Assembly: GCF_004359215.1 (NCBI RefSeq)
Contig: NC_090625.1
Coordinates: 494,761 to 537,394, forward strand
DNA from: Bremia lactucae
Lineage: Eukaryota; Oomycota; Peronosporomycetes; Peronosporales; Peronosporaceae
Length of the DNA stretch: 42,634 bases
Reading direction: 5' to 3'
Shown in pieces: positions 10,964 through 21,201 of this stretch; within the stretch, counting starts at the first letter, position 1, and every line of letters starts with the position of its first letter. The notes under the pieces are model-generated. The model was not told the DNA's origin. It saw only the letters and a program-made list of their open reading frames with translations, and made no database searches. Made by a program: the position numbers and the translations under genes.

Positions 10964-11501
10964 TGTAGGCGGGCACATCTTAATGCGGCCACGCTCTACT
11001 TAGACACACACCCTAACACAGCGAGGTAAGCGGTTAGACCGGCTTCTCTTGCGTGCAGTGAGGTAGTTGTGTTGTGCGCCTTAGCGACCTCACCCATCAC
11101 ACTAAGTACTCTAGTAAAGTCTCGTCACGGGAGCGGTAATCCGGCTCCACGTGCACACTCGTTGACTAGAAAGTAGTTTCAGACTGATTTATATTAAATC
11201 GTGTTAAATATCAAACCTATTTAAACAAATCATAACTGCCGTCTCTGTAAATTTGCACTGGTATGTATTGCGAGCGTATTATCTAAATGGATGACGCTAG
11301 CAGTCATCCCCGTTAATGTTAATGCCCTCAGGTGCATCTCTTACATCACAATTTGATCCACCCTTGTGAATGTGATGCACCAGAGGGTATTTAAAGGTGG
11401 TGGGTCTAATTACTTTACTTAAGTAAATGACCATCCCCTTAAGTGCACATAGTGTACTTAAGGGGATTATGTAGAATAGGGCAACTTTAGCCCGTTTTAC
11501 A
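10964..11501 (-). repeat. Family 2 LTR 'A' (538 bp), 5' LTR
   Basis: Plus-strand ends are TGTAGGCGGGC at 10964 and CCCGTTTTACA at 11501. Clear similarity runs throughout to LTRs at 26920-27449 and 31924-32456, and in inverse orientation to 21202-21730. Its position beside gag makes it the 5' LTR of a minus-oriented, truncated element. It is visibly more diverged than the other two minus copies. Confidence 0.85.
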
Positions 11502-11525
11502 CCATTCCCCCTTTACGAACGAATT

Positions 11526-11670
11526 TACACAAGTAATTGCGATCGATAAGTTTTTTGCCGATCGCTTAGCCGCGGGGATTGTGAGAGAGTCAATCTCTCC
11601 ACATAGCTCTCCGACCTTCTGTGTGCGTAAAGCAATAGGAGGGTGGCAGATTGTTAGTGGTTCTTGATTT
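11526..11670 (+). pseudogene. Ty3 RT fragment (family 1)
   Basis: A single plus-strand frame reads TQVIAIDKFFADRLAAG, VRESISPHSSPTFCVRKA, GGWQIVSGS and then a stop. This is the RT fingers/early palm. The next sequence is the protease-RT linker on the opposite strand, so the fragment is joined head-to-head to T2. Confidence 0.75.
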
Positions 11671-12403
11671 TTTTTCCATATTTATTTGGGGAGTATCCTC
11701 CCGTACTGCCACAAGCTGTGGCTGTGCAAACACAGCGAAATCCTCTACGATCGACTTTCAGTCGATCGAGTATATTCGCACTGTCTCTTTGAATCAGACA
11801 TTTTGAAATTTTCGTGGATGTTGCTTTCTCAGAAAATATCCTTGTTTCAATCGACATGACTCATTCAAATGGTTGAACTTCGACGCTACCTGTGCTTTTG
11901 CACAGTCATCGGTAACTAGTTCCACATCATATTGGCGGGTCTTGGACGCTACCTGGTATTACGACTGAGCCACAAGTGAGTACATTGCACTCACTCGTAA
12001 GACATCCATACGCATGTGAACGCTCCAAAAAGCTCATCACATGGTCATCTGATGAACAAGAGAAAGGCATTGTCATGGCTTGATGCTGCCAATTGATGCA
12101 TGACTCGTACTTTTTGAGCCATGGTATTCTCAGGATTGCATCAAATTTGTCAAGCTGATTCATACCTTTGAAATCACCATTGTATTATTGATCCTTCAAC
12201 GTGTATTAGATACTACCAACACATTTCTTTTGTATTACAGATGCGGCTCTTGAAAGGCACACTGTCATTATCGTTAGAGGTAAATCGTTCTCAACGAACT
12301 TGAACCGACAATCATCCAGCGATTGGCGCCGAATATAATCTGTTGACGCCCCACAATTGACTAGAAAGCGAAGTGACAAATTCTTTGTCACTTCAATTTG
12401 CAA
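11671..12403 (-). pseudogene. Protease and linker of T2, catalytic Asp changed to Asn
   Basis: The protease N-terminal half opens with FLVNCGASTDYIRRQSL (12403-12206). The Asn codon at 12356-12358 replaces the catalytic Asp seen as DCGAS in T1, so the enzyme would be dead even with an intact frame. The C-terminal half carries FDAILRIPWLKKYESCINW (about 12145-12090). The linker is open at 11857-11654. Family and mutation are directly visible. Confidence 0.75.
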
Positions 12404-12409
12404 ATAATG

Positions 12410-13645
12410 AGGGTAACCTCATCACCAGGGGCAGTAAGACACAGTTCATGTGTGTTGGAGAAAATTTTGTCGAGAAACCTGCAAGGTCTTTTGCGTTGCT
12501 GGAATAGCAGGCCTACTAACGCCGACCGTCTTCGGCAATCCGCATCGCCGTTGCGATTTCGCAATTCTGTGTCCTGCGCTATTGTTAGCAGGTTCGATGG
12601 CTTCGCTCAGTGTTTCTATGCACTGGACATTGGGCACTTCATCTTTAAGCGTAGTGCCCTGTCTGTTGACATCGATTGCATCTTTACAATCGTTTGTGAC
12701 TTGAAGAGCTTGATTTCTTGCTCCTAGTCCATGGGATCTGGACATCTGACTTCTTGTCGTCTCTGTAAGAACCAGAGTGGACGAAAGCAAGTTACAGGCT
12801 GAAGTCATCCTCTTCTAGTGCATAGATCGCTTTATCTAGCGTCTATAATTTAAGGCAAAACAGGTGGGGCTTGACAGGACCATCCGCAAGATCTTTAATG
12901 AACTCAGTAACCTGTGTTTGTTCATCGATGGGATGACTTACGATACGAATTTGCAAGGTATTGTGTGTGCTGGGCATGAAGCGTGAAGGTCACGCTTGCC
13001 CTATTTTAAGTCTAGGATGTCTGCTTGATCATAGATTCGGCGCGTAGCGAATTGAGGGTTTGTCTGAGCCGGGTCATAAAGACCTTATACGTATCATGTG
13101 GGTAGTAGAGCTTGAGCCCTAAGGCCCAAAATTTGACCTGTCCGGCAAGTCGGAAATGCCAACCTTCGCTTTCGTCGCATGGTCATCGATGTGGCGAGCC
13201 CCAATGGCATCGTCTAATTCGACGAACCATCTTGACAGGAAATTATGTTTAACTGCCTTAAGCTTGGAGATATTTATCTTCAGGCTTTCGGGTCGGCGCG
13301 TTTGCGTCGGCCACCAGTTGCATATTAATGCTGCTGTCTGAACAGTTCCAGCTGTTGAGCACCCTGTTTTCTTAACACCTCTGCGTGTTGAAGGCCTTGC
13401 TGGTGGTGCAAATTTCGTTTCTCGGGCCACGGCGAGTTCATGTTGTATAAACTCGGCAATAGACTCATGTTGTTCGTCCTTTGTAGAGCGAACAACATTG
13501 CGCTTACGGCTGGCCCGCCTACGTCCGAACCCATTCGTTTGACCGCTTTCCATTCGAGGTTACTTAAGTGAGTGAACCTTTCACTTGTTGCGTGAAAGCT
13601 TTTGCGGACACGTGAGCCCCTTCCTTCTTCGTCCAACATGTTCAT
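12410..13645 (-). pseudogene. Ty3 family 1 gag of T2, frameshifted
   Basis: The start NMLDEEG (13645) agrees with the MDMLDG start of T6. The first frame runs through HLSNLEWKAVKRMGS and a Gln-rich coil (HHQQGLQHAEVLRKQGAQQL) to 13325. A second frame (13553-13119) holds IAEFIQHELA and the capsid-like segment LKINISKLKAV...NFLSRWFVELDDAI. The C-terminal part (12808-12446) is open but lacks a recognisable zinc knuckle. A frameshift around 13480 separates the first two frames. Confidence 0.75.
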
Positions 13646-13675
13646 GTTGGATGGTACGTACGTTGAAGGTTGAAC

Positions 13676-13694
13676 GGACCACGAAGTGCTGCCA
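13676..13694 (-). other. Primer-binding site of T2
   Basis: The minus strand reads TGGCAGCACTTCGTGGTCC, 2 bases inside the LTR. One substitution (T to C at position 4) from the shared 11-base core. Confidence 0.7.
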
Positions 13695-13696
13695 GG

Positions 13697-14197
13697 TGTA
13701 TCGGTGCTCCTTTCGCCAGTACTGCTTCAGTACAAGTCAACCTGAACTAATATCATTGACGGTGAGTTGCCTCTAGACGCTTTACTTACACGACGTACAG
13801 AGGAGGTTTAAAATAGCTTAGAAGTCTGAGCTACTGAAGGTCAATATTAAAAAGGCTAAGTGTAGGGAATAAGAAAAAATGAATTGACATATTAAAGATC
13901 ACACGTAACGATCTCATTATTCACTTACTTAACATAGTATGTATAGCGACTCCTCGCGCTCTGCTCATTTGAGCGCCTAGCAGGGATTGGCGGAAATGAT
14001 TTAAACTTTAACGAATCAATAAATTGAACTGTTATCCTGTTGCTACAATATTACCGAATACGGTAATATCGGAAATTTTAAGATAAAGTATTGCATGCTA
14101 GTAATTTTGTACATTTTACTAGCTTCTTTTATAGGAAAGGTTATTTATTATTCCTCTTACAGAAAGTAATATTCATGTGATGAGTTACTTCGTTACA
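13697..14197 (-). repeat. 5' LTR of T2 (501 bp)
   Basis: Starts TGTATCGGTG at 13697 and ends CTTCGTTACA at 14197 (plus reading). It shares with the T1 LTR the motif order near the primer side and the GGATTGGCGG...AATCAATAAA...CAATATTACC block, so it belongs to the same LTR subfamily. No matching second LTR lies in the window. Confidence 0.75.
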
Positions 14198-15330
14198 ATG
14201 TATGTGATAAATGAACTTGTTAGAATGCTATTTATAATCCATGGTAACATGCCTTACAGTTTTTTTTACAAACATCAACCTTTAATTTCGATCAGCATTA
14301 CAGGAAGTTGACATTGTTTGTGTGAAAGAATCCTGCACAGATTTACTAACTGCCTTCACTATAAAAGCTCTTTAAAGCTTAAAGATTCGCTGAAATGTGT
14401 TTTTTGCTAAATATGCACGTATTTCTCCAAGGTGTAGCTATGATAAAAGACTACTTTCACAGCTGAAACGTAAATAAAGCTCAGTTTCCCTTTAATTTAT
14501 TGGCGTTATGCGACTTCTTAAGGCTTGCGCTGCGATCACTGATATTAAAAGACTTTGAAAGGAAGGCACATACGCTTAGGCGATAAATGTCACCCAATTC
14601 TAAGAAACACAAAGTCCCTTAAGCGAGGAATAGTTAGCTCTACAAGCTGGTACGACTCTTCGAGTAGTTAGTTTATTTATTTTTCCTGAAGTATGGGATG
14701 TTGAGCGTATCAGTCTTCTTCTGAATTAAGGAGCAACGAAGCTCCGCTACATCGGCGATCACGCTGATAAGAAATTTCACATGGTAACAGCTCATAAAAC
14801 TTTAACAAATGGCATGCATTCAAGATTTTTAATTAGGACACTACATTATCTTCACTTGCGATCACTTTCGACGTCAATGGTGCTTGCTGTGGGCAGGCTG
14901 CAGTATGAATACAATATGACACTATGTATCTTTTCGCTACATATGCTTTAAAACTGAATGAACTAGCTCGTTTAATCTGAATGTAGTAAAACAATTTGAG
15001 TGACATGTGTCTTGGCATCTTTGAATGGTCGCTCACCTACGGAGTATCTTGATTGCCTTGACTTCAAAGCAATTGTGTTCGTATTGGGCAACCTTTGTAC
15101 AGATAGGTTCTACCTTGCCATAATTACCCTAGTATCGATCCGGGCACCAGGACTTTATCTGACCCATGAATAGGCATAATTTTACCTACATCAATGAAAA
15201 GGGTATGTTATTCCTAGTGTGTACCACACTACGGTTCACGACCTTTTTTTATTAAACTGTCGAAATCGCGTGTCGGCACTCGTCTCCATTTCTGCTTCGG
15301 TGTCCTTCGCGGGACTTTAACTTCACGGTT
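14198..15330. other. No gene recognised
   Basis: AT-rich sequence with no long frame. The longest open stretch is a 67-codon minus-strand frame at 14833-15036 without a recognisable motif. No LTR, tRNA box pair or tandem repeat was seen. It may be very old retroelement or ordinary intergenic DNA. Confidence 0.5.
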
Positions 15331-15720
15331 GTGTACCATGCACCCTTGTGTCGTATAACACCCTGTAATGAGTCACCTATACCCCATAGTTCCCTTGATG
15401 TAAGCATAATCGTGAATTATGATAGTCACAATCCGTCTAAGATAAAATTGAGTAATCGGAGCCCACAACGCCTAAGCTTGTCGAGCATAAAATTCATTTC
15501 CAGAATGTGGTGTCGCGAATGTGCTTACTGCGTTACGCAGGACACCAGGCCTTATCTCTCAATTCATAACAAAATGCTGGATGAGCAGCAAAAGATGAAA
15601 GTGTTTTTACAGAGGAACAAGCTCGTCGTCGGTCCAGGGCCATTCCGACCGCAAGAGCTCATCAAGAGCGCATTTTCAATCAGGAATGTCACCGAAAGGA
15701 TGAATGCCATACGTTGGTAA
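15331..15720 (+). CDS. Unidentified ORF, possibly part of a broken gene
   Basis: A 129-codon frame with start and stop. The second half is the more protein-like part: LDEQQKMKVFLQRNKLVVG, PGPFRPQELIKSAF, RNVTERMNAIRW. It has no signal peptide, RxLR or LFLAK motif, membrane segment or retroelement motif. A second open frame follows at 15781, so both may be remnants of one gene broken by a frameshift around 15720. I do not recognise the family. Confidence 0.3.
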   Translation: MYHAPLCRITPCNESPIPHSSLDVSIIVNYDSHNPSKIKLSNRSPQRLSLSSIKFISRMWCRECAYCVTQDTRPYLSIHNKMLDEQQKMKVFLQRNKLVVGPGPFRPQELIKSAFSIRNVTERMNAIRW

Positions 15721-15780
15721 CATCGATTGCTGGTCCTGAGGCAAGGATGCCAGGAGAGCTGACTACGCGCAAAGCTCTTT

Positions 15781-16071
15781 TTGAACCTTCAGATCGTGGT
15801 GCAACGTCAGTACCTGACGCGTATACGTGATCAAGCACGTGGTTACTGGGTGTTCTCAATGAAACTATTCCAATCATATTGGCTCACGATGGAAAGGGAG
15901 ACGAAGATGAGAGTACATTCATTCGATGATCTCATCAAACCCGACGTCTTAGAAGTATATATGGACTCTACGAGGCAGCGCAAATGCAGCGGACGCTCTC
16001 AAAAGAATACTTTGCTAAGGTTTCGCAAAGTGGAAGGTCAAATGCCAACTGAAGTCCGCGTATATCGCTAG
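15781..16071 (+). CDS. Unidentified ORF downstream of the previous one
   Basis: A 96-codon basic frame (LTRIRDQARGYWVFSMKLFQ, FDDLIKPDVLEVYMDS). An alternative frame over 15960-16060 reads GLYEAAQMQRTLSKEYFAK, which looks more helix-like, so the true frame may have shifted. No family is recognised. It ends just before minus-strand Ty3 sequence at 16107. Confidence 0.25.
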   Translation: MNLQIVVQRQYLTRIRDQARGYWVFSMKLFQSYWLTMERETKMRVHSFDDLIKPDVLEVYMDSTRQRKCSGRSQKNTLLRFRKVEGQMPTEVRVYR

Positions 16072-16106
16072 CCAAAAAACTAGTGCTATTCAGCTATGGA
16101 CTCAAG

Positions 16107-16960
16107 CTATCCGATTTGGTTTAGCTCATTGCTCTCAAGACCTCCTAGCAAGGCTACATACTTTTGATCATTGGCATATGCTGCATCGATTAAGTCAGTG
16201 GTTGGCGACGATACAGTCGTAACATGAGCAGACTCATAACCTGGTTTGCGTGACAACACACGAGCCAAAGCATTTTGCTTGCCCGATTTATGTTTCATAT
16301 CGAAGTAATGTTCCGGAAAGAATAAAAATCATTGGGCCATCATCTGCAAGAGTTAAGACAATTCAGTCGCGGTGCTTAAAGATGCATGATCGATGTTGGT
16401 CACAAATGGCTTACTTTAACAAATACACTTTAAATGTGACGAGAGCATACTTCACAGCAAGTATATATTTGTCATGAAATATGTATTCTTCGTTTTCACT
16501 TTAAGCTACCGTGACTTAAAAGCAATGACGCGTTCGCGTCCCTTAAGATCTGTTTATAATAGCGCAGCATGCAGCATAGTCAGATGCGTCACAGATTACT
16601 CTAAAAGGCCGAAAAAAATCGGACAGGGTTAAAATCGGGGCGTACGGGACTATCTTGGATCGCTTGAAAAGCGACCTTTCGGTGTAGCCCAGAACCAACC
16701 CGCGTCTTTTTAAGGAGATTGAATAATGGCGAGTCATATCCGCGTAATTTTGCTATACTTATACTAGTAGTTGGCGAGGCCAAGCCACTTACGTAAGTTT
16801 TTTAGGTTACTAGAAACTGATCCTTCTACTGTGGCGTTTACCTTAGTGGGATCCGCTCTAAGGCCTCGCTTTCTAATGACCCTAACAAAGGGATTTCGTT
16901 TGCATAAAAATACATTTAGATGCGGTGGCATGGAACTTATTTGAGGGCATGCACTTGTAA
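16107..16960 (-). pseudogene. Ty3 RT connection and RNase H, broken (separate family)
   Basis: From 16960 leftwards: GLRADPTKVNATVEG and LRKWLGLANY (RT connection), LLKKTRVGSG, APILTLSDFFRPFRVICDAS (RNase H start), NIDHASLSTAT (RNase H Asp region; about 16400), and the end HKSGKQNALARVLSRKPGYE (16298). All stages are in order over about 850 bp with frame changes between them. The sequence differs from both family 1 and family 2, so a third Ty3 lineage is likely. No LTR is attached. Confidence 0.75.
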
Positions 16961-17000
16961 ACTGAACGTAAACTAAATAACGTTCTATGCAATCTATACA

Positions 17001-17475
17001 TGTAACGAAGCACTGCAGACTTATGCTGCTTCAGTACAAGTCCACTTCGCACTACTTCAGTGCTTCAGTACAAGTCCATTTCGCACTGCTTCAGTACAAG
17101 TCCATTGCGCACTGCTTCAGTACAAGTCCACTTCGCACTACTTCAGTGCAAGTGGTGCCACACGTCACTTCACATGCTCTAGATACGCTTCAAAGAGGGT
17201 TAATAGTAAATTGTATTTAATATATAAAAGTTCTTTTGTCTCTATCTATTTTCTACTAACTTAATTATATACTAATACAAAACATGTAATACAGTCTTTA
17301 CTCTCTCTCTCTCTGCGCGCGTCCAGTGCTGACTGGACGCGGAGCAAGTATTTATAAAGGCCTATATATACCAATGAATAAGCTTTTTGAATGCTACTAT
17401 ATAAAGTAATATTCCCAAAAGATTATCTACCCTTTAGATAAGCGAATAGTGCAGAACCTTCGGCAGCGGTACTTG
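17001..17475 (-). repeat. 3' LTR of T3 (family 1), right edge uncertain
   Basis: The plus-strand left end TGTAACGAAGCACTGCAGACTT corresponds to the reverse complement of the T6 LTR end. Shared blocks with 35311-35728 include GCGCGCGTCCAGTGCTGACTGGAC and TAGATAA near the right end, also a (CT)7 run at 17301-17314. There is no primer-binding site outside 17001, so this is not a 5' LTR. Its position downstream of the T3 pol on the minus strand makes it the 3' LTR. The right terminus is diverged and placed only approximately. Confidence 0.75.
17027..17153 (+). repeat. 26-bp tandem repeat inside LTR
   Basis: Four units of TGCTTCAGTACAAGTC followed by CAYTKCGCAC-type ends begin at 17027, 17061, 17087 and 17113, with partial units at 17053-17060 and 17139-17153. 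The T6 and 35311 LTRs have essentially a single unit at this place, so this is a local expansion. Confidence 0.85.
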
Positions 17476-17495
17476 TAACCGCGGGTGATGCATTT

Positions 17496-19026
17496 TTGTC
17501 TCTTTCGACAGACAACTCGTCTGCCGTAGTATCATCTTCTCCCGCAACACTTAATGTTGCGAATGCACGTAGTGAGTCACCACGTGAATGCAACCCTTCT
17601 TTGGTGGTCGACTATGAACGCGAGTCGGACGAGATGGCCGGCTCGGGGAGAGTGGAGCAGTCATCTGAACGTCGTCAGGCGACTGACTACGAGCCTGCGA
17701 ATGTGGGGGCTCAATCGGGCAGTCGTGCTAATAGCGATCGCTATAGCAGTTTGATTCCGACGATGAGAATGATTTCCCATCGCCAGCACCGTCTCCATGC
17801 CGTCGCCCACACTTATCCCCGTGCGGGGTGATGGCGTAAGCCATCGCAATATTTTTTTTGCTGTACCCCTGCTTTAGTGGGTACCACTCAGGGGAGTGCA
17901 AACAATAAAATGTCTCGTCTTGCCCCTGAGAAGAAGCCGCGGCTTTTGCCCGAACGGCTACTTAGTAGCTTGGCTGGAGATACTACTCCTCACAATAAAA
18001 ATACCCCTTATTTATTGAGACATAGCCACATGGTCTTGATACCAGCGCAAATCACTTTCGCGCTGAGGAAGATTTTTATCTCGATTTGATTCTTAAGCAT
18101 CGATGGTATAATGGTAACAACACGCAAGATAAAAGCTCGTTTTTGCAAGCGTGGAACGCGTTCATTCGCAATGTCAAAGACATTCGTCGCGAAGCCTGGC
18201 TTCAAAGATTTAATGCGCATCGCGTTAAGTTTCAAAAACGAACTCCAACCGGTGCAAGGTATAAATTTCATTGGTTGTCTCGTGAGGTAGGACCTTCATG
18301 CCTCACGTGGGGTGATCCCTGTCCGTGCTGTGTCGACTACACGAAACGAGTGAAAGGGGATGTGTAATTCCTTTCGTCGCCTTGGGGATGGGCTCGCATC
18401 TCTATCGAGATACGCGATGCGATAAATGTTTTGCAATCGATTTAAAAGCGCCTGGGGCGCGTGTTTTCCGATGGACCTTCTGATCTATCGGATAGGTCTC
18501 GTCATACTGACGGACGAGGCCCTCTAACGTCAACAATCAGCTGGGACCGAGGCTCGCAGCTGTCATGCGAAGATGGATAACCGTGCTAGCGAATACGATA
18601 ACTCGTTCGCTGCTCCTTCACATCACGGTGGTTTTGAATACGTTCTACAAGGAAACGTTGACCACCGTGGGAATCCACCTAGGGTTGTGGCGGAGGAGAA
18701 AAAATTGGATCCGACCTATGTGTCGAATCTAGAGTCGAAGATCGACAAACTCGATCCCTTCCTCCATGATTTGGAGGAGAATCTTGATCACGAGCGCGGT
18801 AAGCGTTACTCATTGTAACAGAAGGTGCAACCTCATGCTATCGAACGGTTGGAAGACCGTTCGAAAAGTGCGTACTCAATGTTAAAGTACGAACAGAATT
18901 ATCACGCTTTCGTGACTGTCGTCAGCTTACCGCGATTTCTAGGAACTTCGGATTCAGCATGAGAATCTCCATAATCAACGTGAGCGTCTGGCTCATGATC
19001 ACAAAGATCTTTTAGGGATTCTTTGA
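17496..19026 (+). pseudogene. ORF antisense to T3 pol, between integrase and 3' LTR
   Basis: Successive plus-strand segments in changing frames look like one protein. An acidic Ser-rich N-terminus (17496-17831; VVDYERESDEMAGS) is followed by a basic stretch (MSRLAPEKKPRLLPERLL, 17909-18089) and a Trp/Arg-rich helical region (FLQAWNAFIRNVKDIRREAW, about 18140-18200). Next come two cysteine clusters, SCLTWGDPCPCC (18298-18335) and RDTRCDKC (18406-18430), then coiled-coil segments LESKIDKLD (18730) and ELRIQHENLHNQRERLAHDH (18943-19002), with a stop at 19024-19026. At least three frameshifts are needed. The last 125 bases overlap the pol tail on the other strand. I do not recognise the family; some plant Ty3 elements are known to carry antisense ORFs in this position. 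Confidence 0.5.
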
Positions 19027-20190
19027 AAGGGGTGGTCACATCCGTCCGCGAAAGAATTGCGGACAAATGGTATGGACGGAGCCGACCGACGTAAAACGTA
19101 GGATGCGTTCGTATCTTTCGTGGCAATTCTATTGTGTAAGCATTGCCTCTGCTATGTATTACACGGAATGGCCAATGAACTTGGGTTGTAGTTTACTACT
19201 ACCCACATTAGTGACTTCATGCATAGGTAAGTTTACCGTAGAAAGTAAAACTAGATCATTAATTCTAAATGAAAGAACATTTGCTCTTCCATGTTTGTCT
19301 GCGTTCCGTTTCTGACGGTCCACTGCGTCTTTAGTCGAATCCTGTTCAAATGGACTACTGATTTTCGAGCCAGCAGAATTCCTCTGCTGTCTCATTTGTT
19401 TTGTCTTTTCCGGTGCGCTTTTTGCGCACTACCATGAGATCTTTCTCATCTTCGATGTCGATTGCTTCGACATCGACATCATTCGCGTCGTTGGTAACTT
19501 TAACGCGTGATGAGCATGAGCCAGAAATGGTTTTGCTCTTGCGAGTCCACCGCCTTTTAAACTAGAGACTCCCTCTTATTGGGTGGGTATGCGTGGATGG
19601 CGTAAGCCACTCACGAAGAGCGGTGTATGTGTTGTAGACGCATGCACCGAGGTTTTATTGGCGATTCCGACCATTAATATAAACTCGCTCCAATTCGGAT
19701 ACGATTGGACGTAATCTCGAAGTATCTCTTCAAGGACGCGATTTCCGCGTTCCGTCTGATCATCTGTTTCTGGATGATCAGAAGTTGACATAGTCAGCCG
19801 TGTTCCGAGAGAACGGAACACGGATTGACAAAACTCCGCCATAATCCGTAGATCTCTATCGGAGACCAGTTCTTGGAGAAAACCGTGGAGTTTGAATTCT
19901 GTGTCGATAAAGACACGGGCGTACCCCGGAGCCGTGATCGACTCTGGTTTTGCAGCAAGATGTACCATCTTGCTGAATCTGTCTACAAAAACAAGGATTC
20001 CATTGTTTTTGTGGTCGTCTTCAGGGAATCCGAAGACGAAGTCCATGGATACGGACTGCCAACACTCTGCCGGAAGCGGTAGAGGTTGAAGAGGTGCACG
20101 GATGAAGGGCTACGCTTCACCAGTTGAATACCTCGCAAGCACTAATGTACTTGCGCACGAACTGATACTGGCGGGGCCAGTAAAAGTCGC
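18902..20190 (-). pseudogene. Integrase and pol tail of T3
   Basis: The 156-codon core at 20046-19576 starts MDFVFGFPEDD and contains all three catalytic residues: D2, D63 (VSDRD) and E99 (DDQTERGN). Exactly 35 residues separate the second Asp and the Glu. NKTSVHASTTHTPLFVSGL ends the core. Upstream, in other frames, is the zinc-binding domain (HDAPTSGHRGREKTYL, and CEVFNW where the second Cys is replaced by Phe; 20190-20110). Downstream are the C-terminal domain (19395-19159, VLSFRINDLVLL) and HPTFYVGRLRPYH (19105). Frameshifts lie at about 20210, 19570 and 19150. Confidence 0.85.
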
Positions 20191-20193
20191 GAC

Positions 20194-21201
20194 TTATTGT
20201 GAGGTAAGTCTTCTCACGTCCACGATGCCCGCTTGTTGGAGCATCGTGACACCCATACCTGATCGCAAGCGCAAATCATTGTGAGTTGGGACGACGACAC
20301 GTGGAGTGTCGCCGGCAACGGCTGTGTAATACAATAAGCCATTGCGTGTTGTGCACTGATCGGATGACGATCGATATGAAGCCAATAAATCTTTAAAAGA
20401 TTTATCGGATGGATTCATCAGATGATCTAATAAACGCAGAAGGTCTTTATCTTCTGTGTAGGCTTTCTTTATGTCATCAAACAAGGTTGATGACAGAACA
20501 CTTGACATTAGTGTTGCAATAGTGGGTTTATTTTCCCTTTTGGAATGCGCAGCCGGCTCGAGATCGGGTCGGCGTGTTAGCGCATCAGTGACAACATTAA
20601 GTCGTCCTGGTTTATATTTCACGGAGAAAATATACTTTGCGAAGAAGGGTGGCCACTTCGGCATTCTTTGTGAGAGGTGTGGGCTATTTACGGCCGTGCG
20701 TAATGACGCATCGTCCGTATATATCATGAACGGTCTATCTCCTCGGAGATAGACCCTCAATTTAGACAGTGCATATTTCATGGCAAGGAGCTCCTGTTCG
20801 TGCATTGGTTTATTGCGTTCAGCTGGTTGCAGCTGACGCGGTTGGTAATAGACGACGCGCTCTGCGCCGTTCGTATCTAATTGCATTAAGGCACAGCCGA
20901 TTGCGAAAACGCTAGCGTCACAGACCAAATGGAATGGTTGTTCTTGATCCGCAATCGCCAAGATGGGTGATTGGATCAAGCTTCGCTTGATGCCCTCAAA
21001 GGGTCGCTGAGAATCAGCGTTCCATCTCCATTTCTCGTCTTTCTTCAGAGGCGAGAGATATTAGTTGTCATCTCAGCATAATTGCATGAGTACTTGTGCA
21101 AGTACGCCGCTAGCCCAAGGAACTTTCTTAGTCTCCTGACATCAACTGGAACTGGCCAGTCGGTAATTGAATTGATCTTTGCGGGATCAGGGCGCATGCC
21201 G
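20194..21201 (-). pseudogene. RT connection and RNase H of T3 (261-codon open frame)
   Basis: From 21201: GMRPDPAKINSI, LRKFLGLAAYLHKYSCNYAEM, a stop in ISRL*KKDEKW (about 21055), then an open frame 20979-20194. That frame has SPILAIADQE, VCDASVFAIGCALMQ (first RNase H Asp), HEQELLAMKYAL (Glu), FMIYTDDASLRTA (second Asp), and DALTRRPDLEP. The RNase H acidic residues are present. It runs into integrase N-terminal sequence and loses frame at about 20260. An identical copy lies inverted at 27450-28457. Confidence 0.85.

Larger units (their letters stand above)
11671..14197 (-). mobile_element. Ty3/Gypsy T2 (family 1): LTR, gag, protease only
   Basis: Minus-strand order is 5' LTR (13697-14197), primer site (13676-13694), gag (13645 to about 12410), protease (12403 to about 11930), linker (11857-11671). 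It breaks off where RT should begin and meets the plus-strand RT fragment. It is a non-autonomous remnant. Confidence 0.85.

Noticed and set aside
15331..16071. RxLR or Crinkler effector
   Set aside because: No signal peptide, RxLR-EER or LFLAK motif is present in either frame.
17001..17475. 5' LTR of a plus-oriented element whose gag would be the 17496 ORF
   Set aside because: The LTR is in minus orientation by comparison with T6, and no primer-binding site lies at its right edge.
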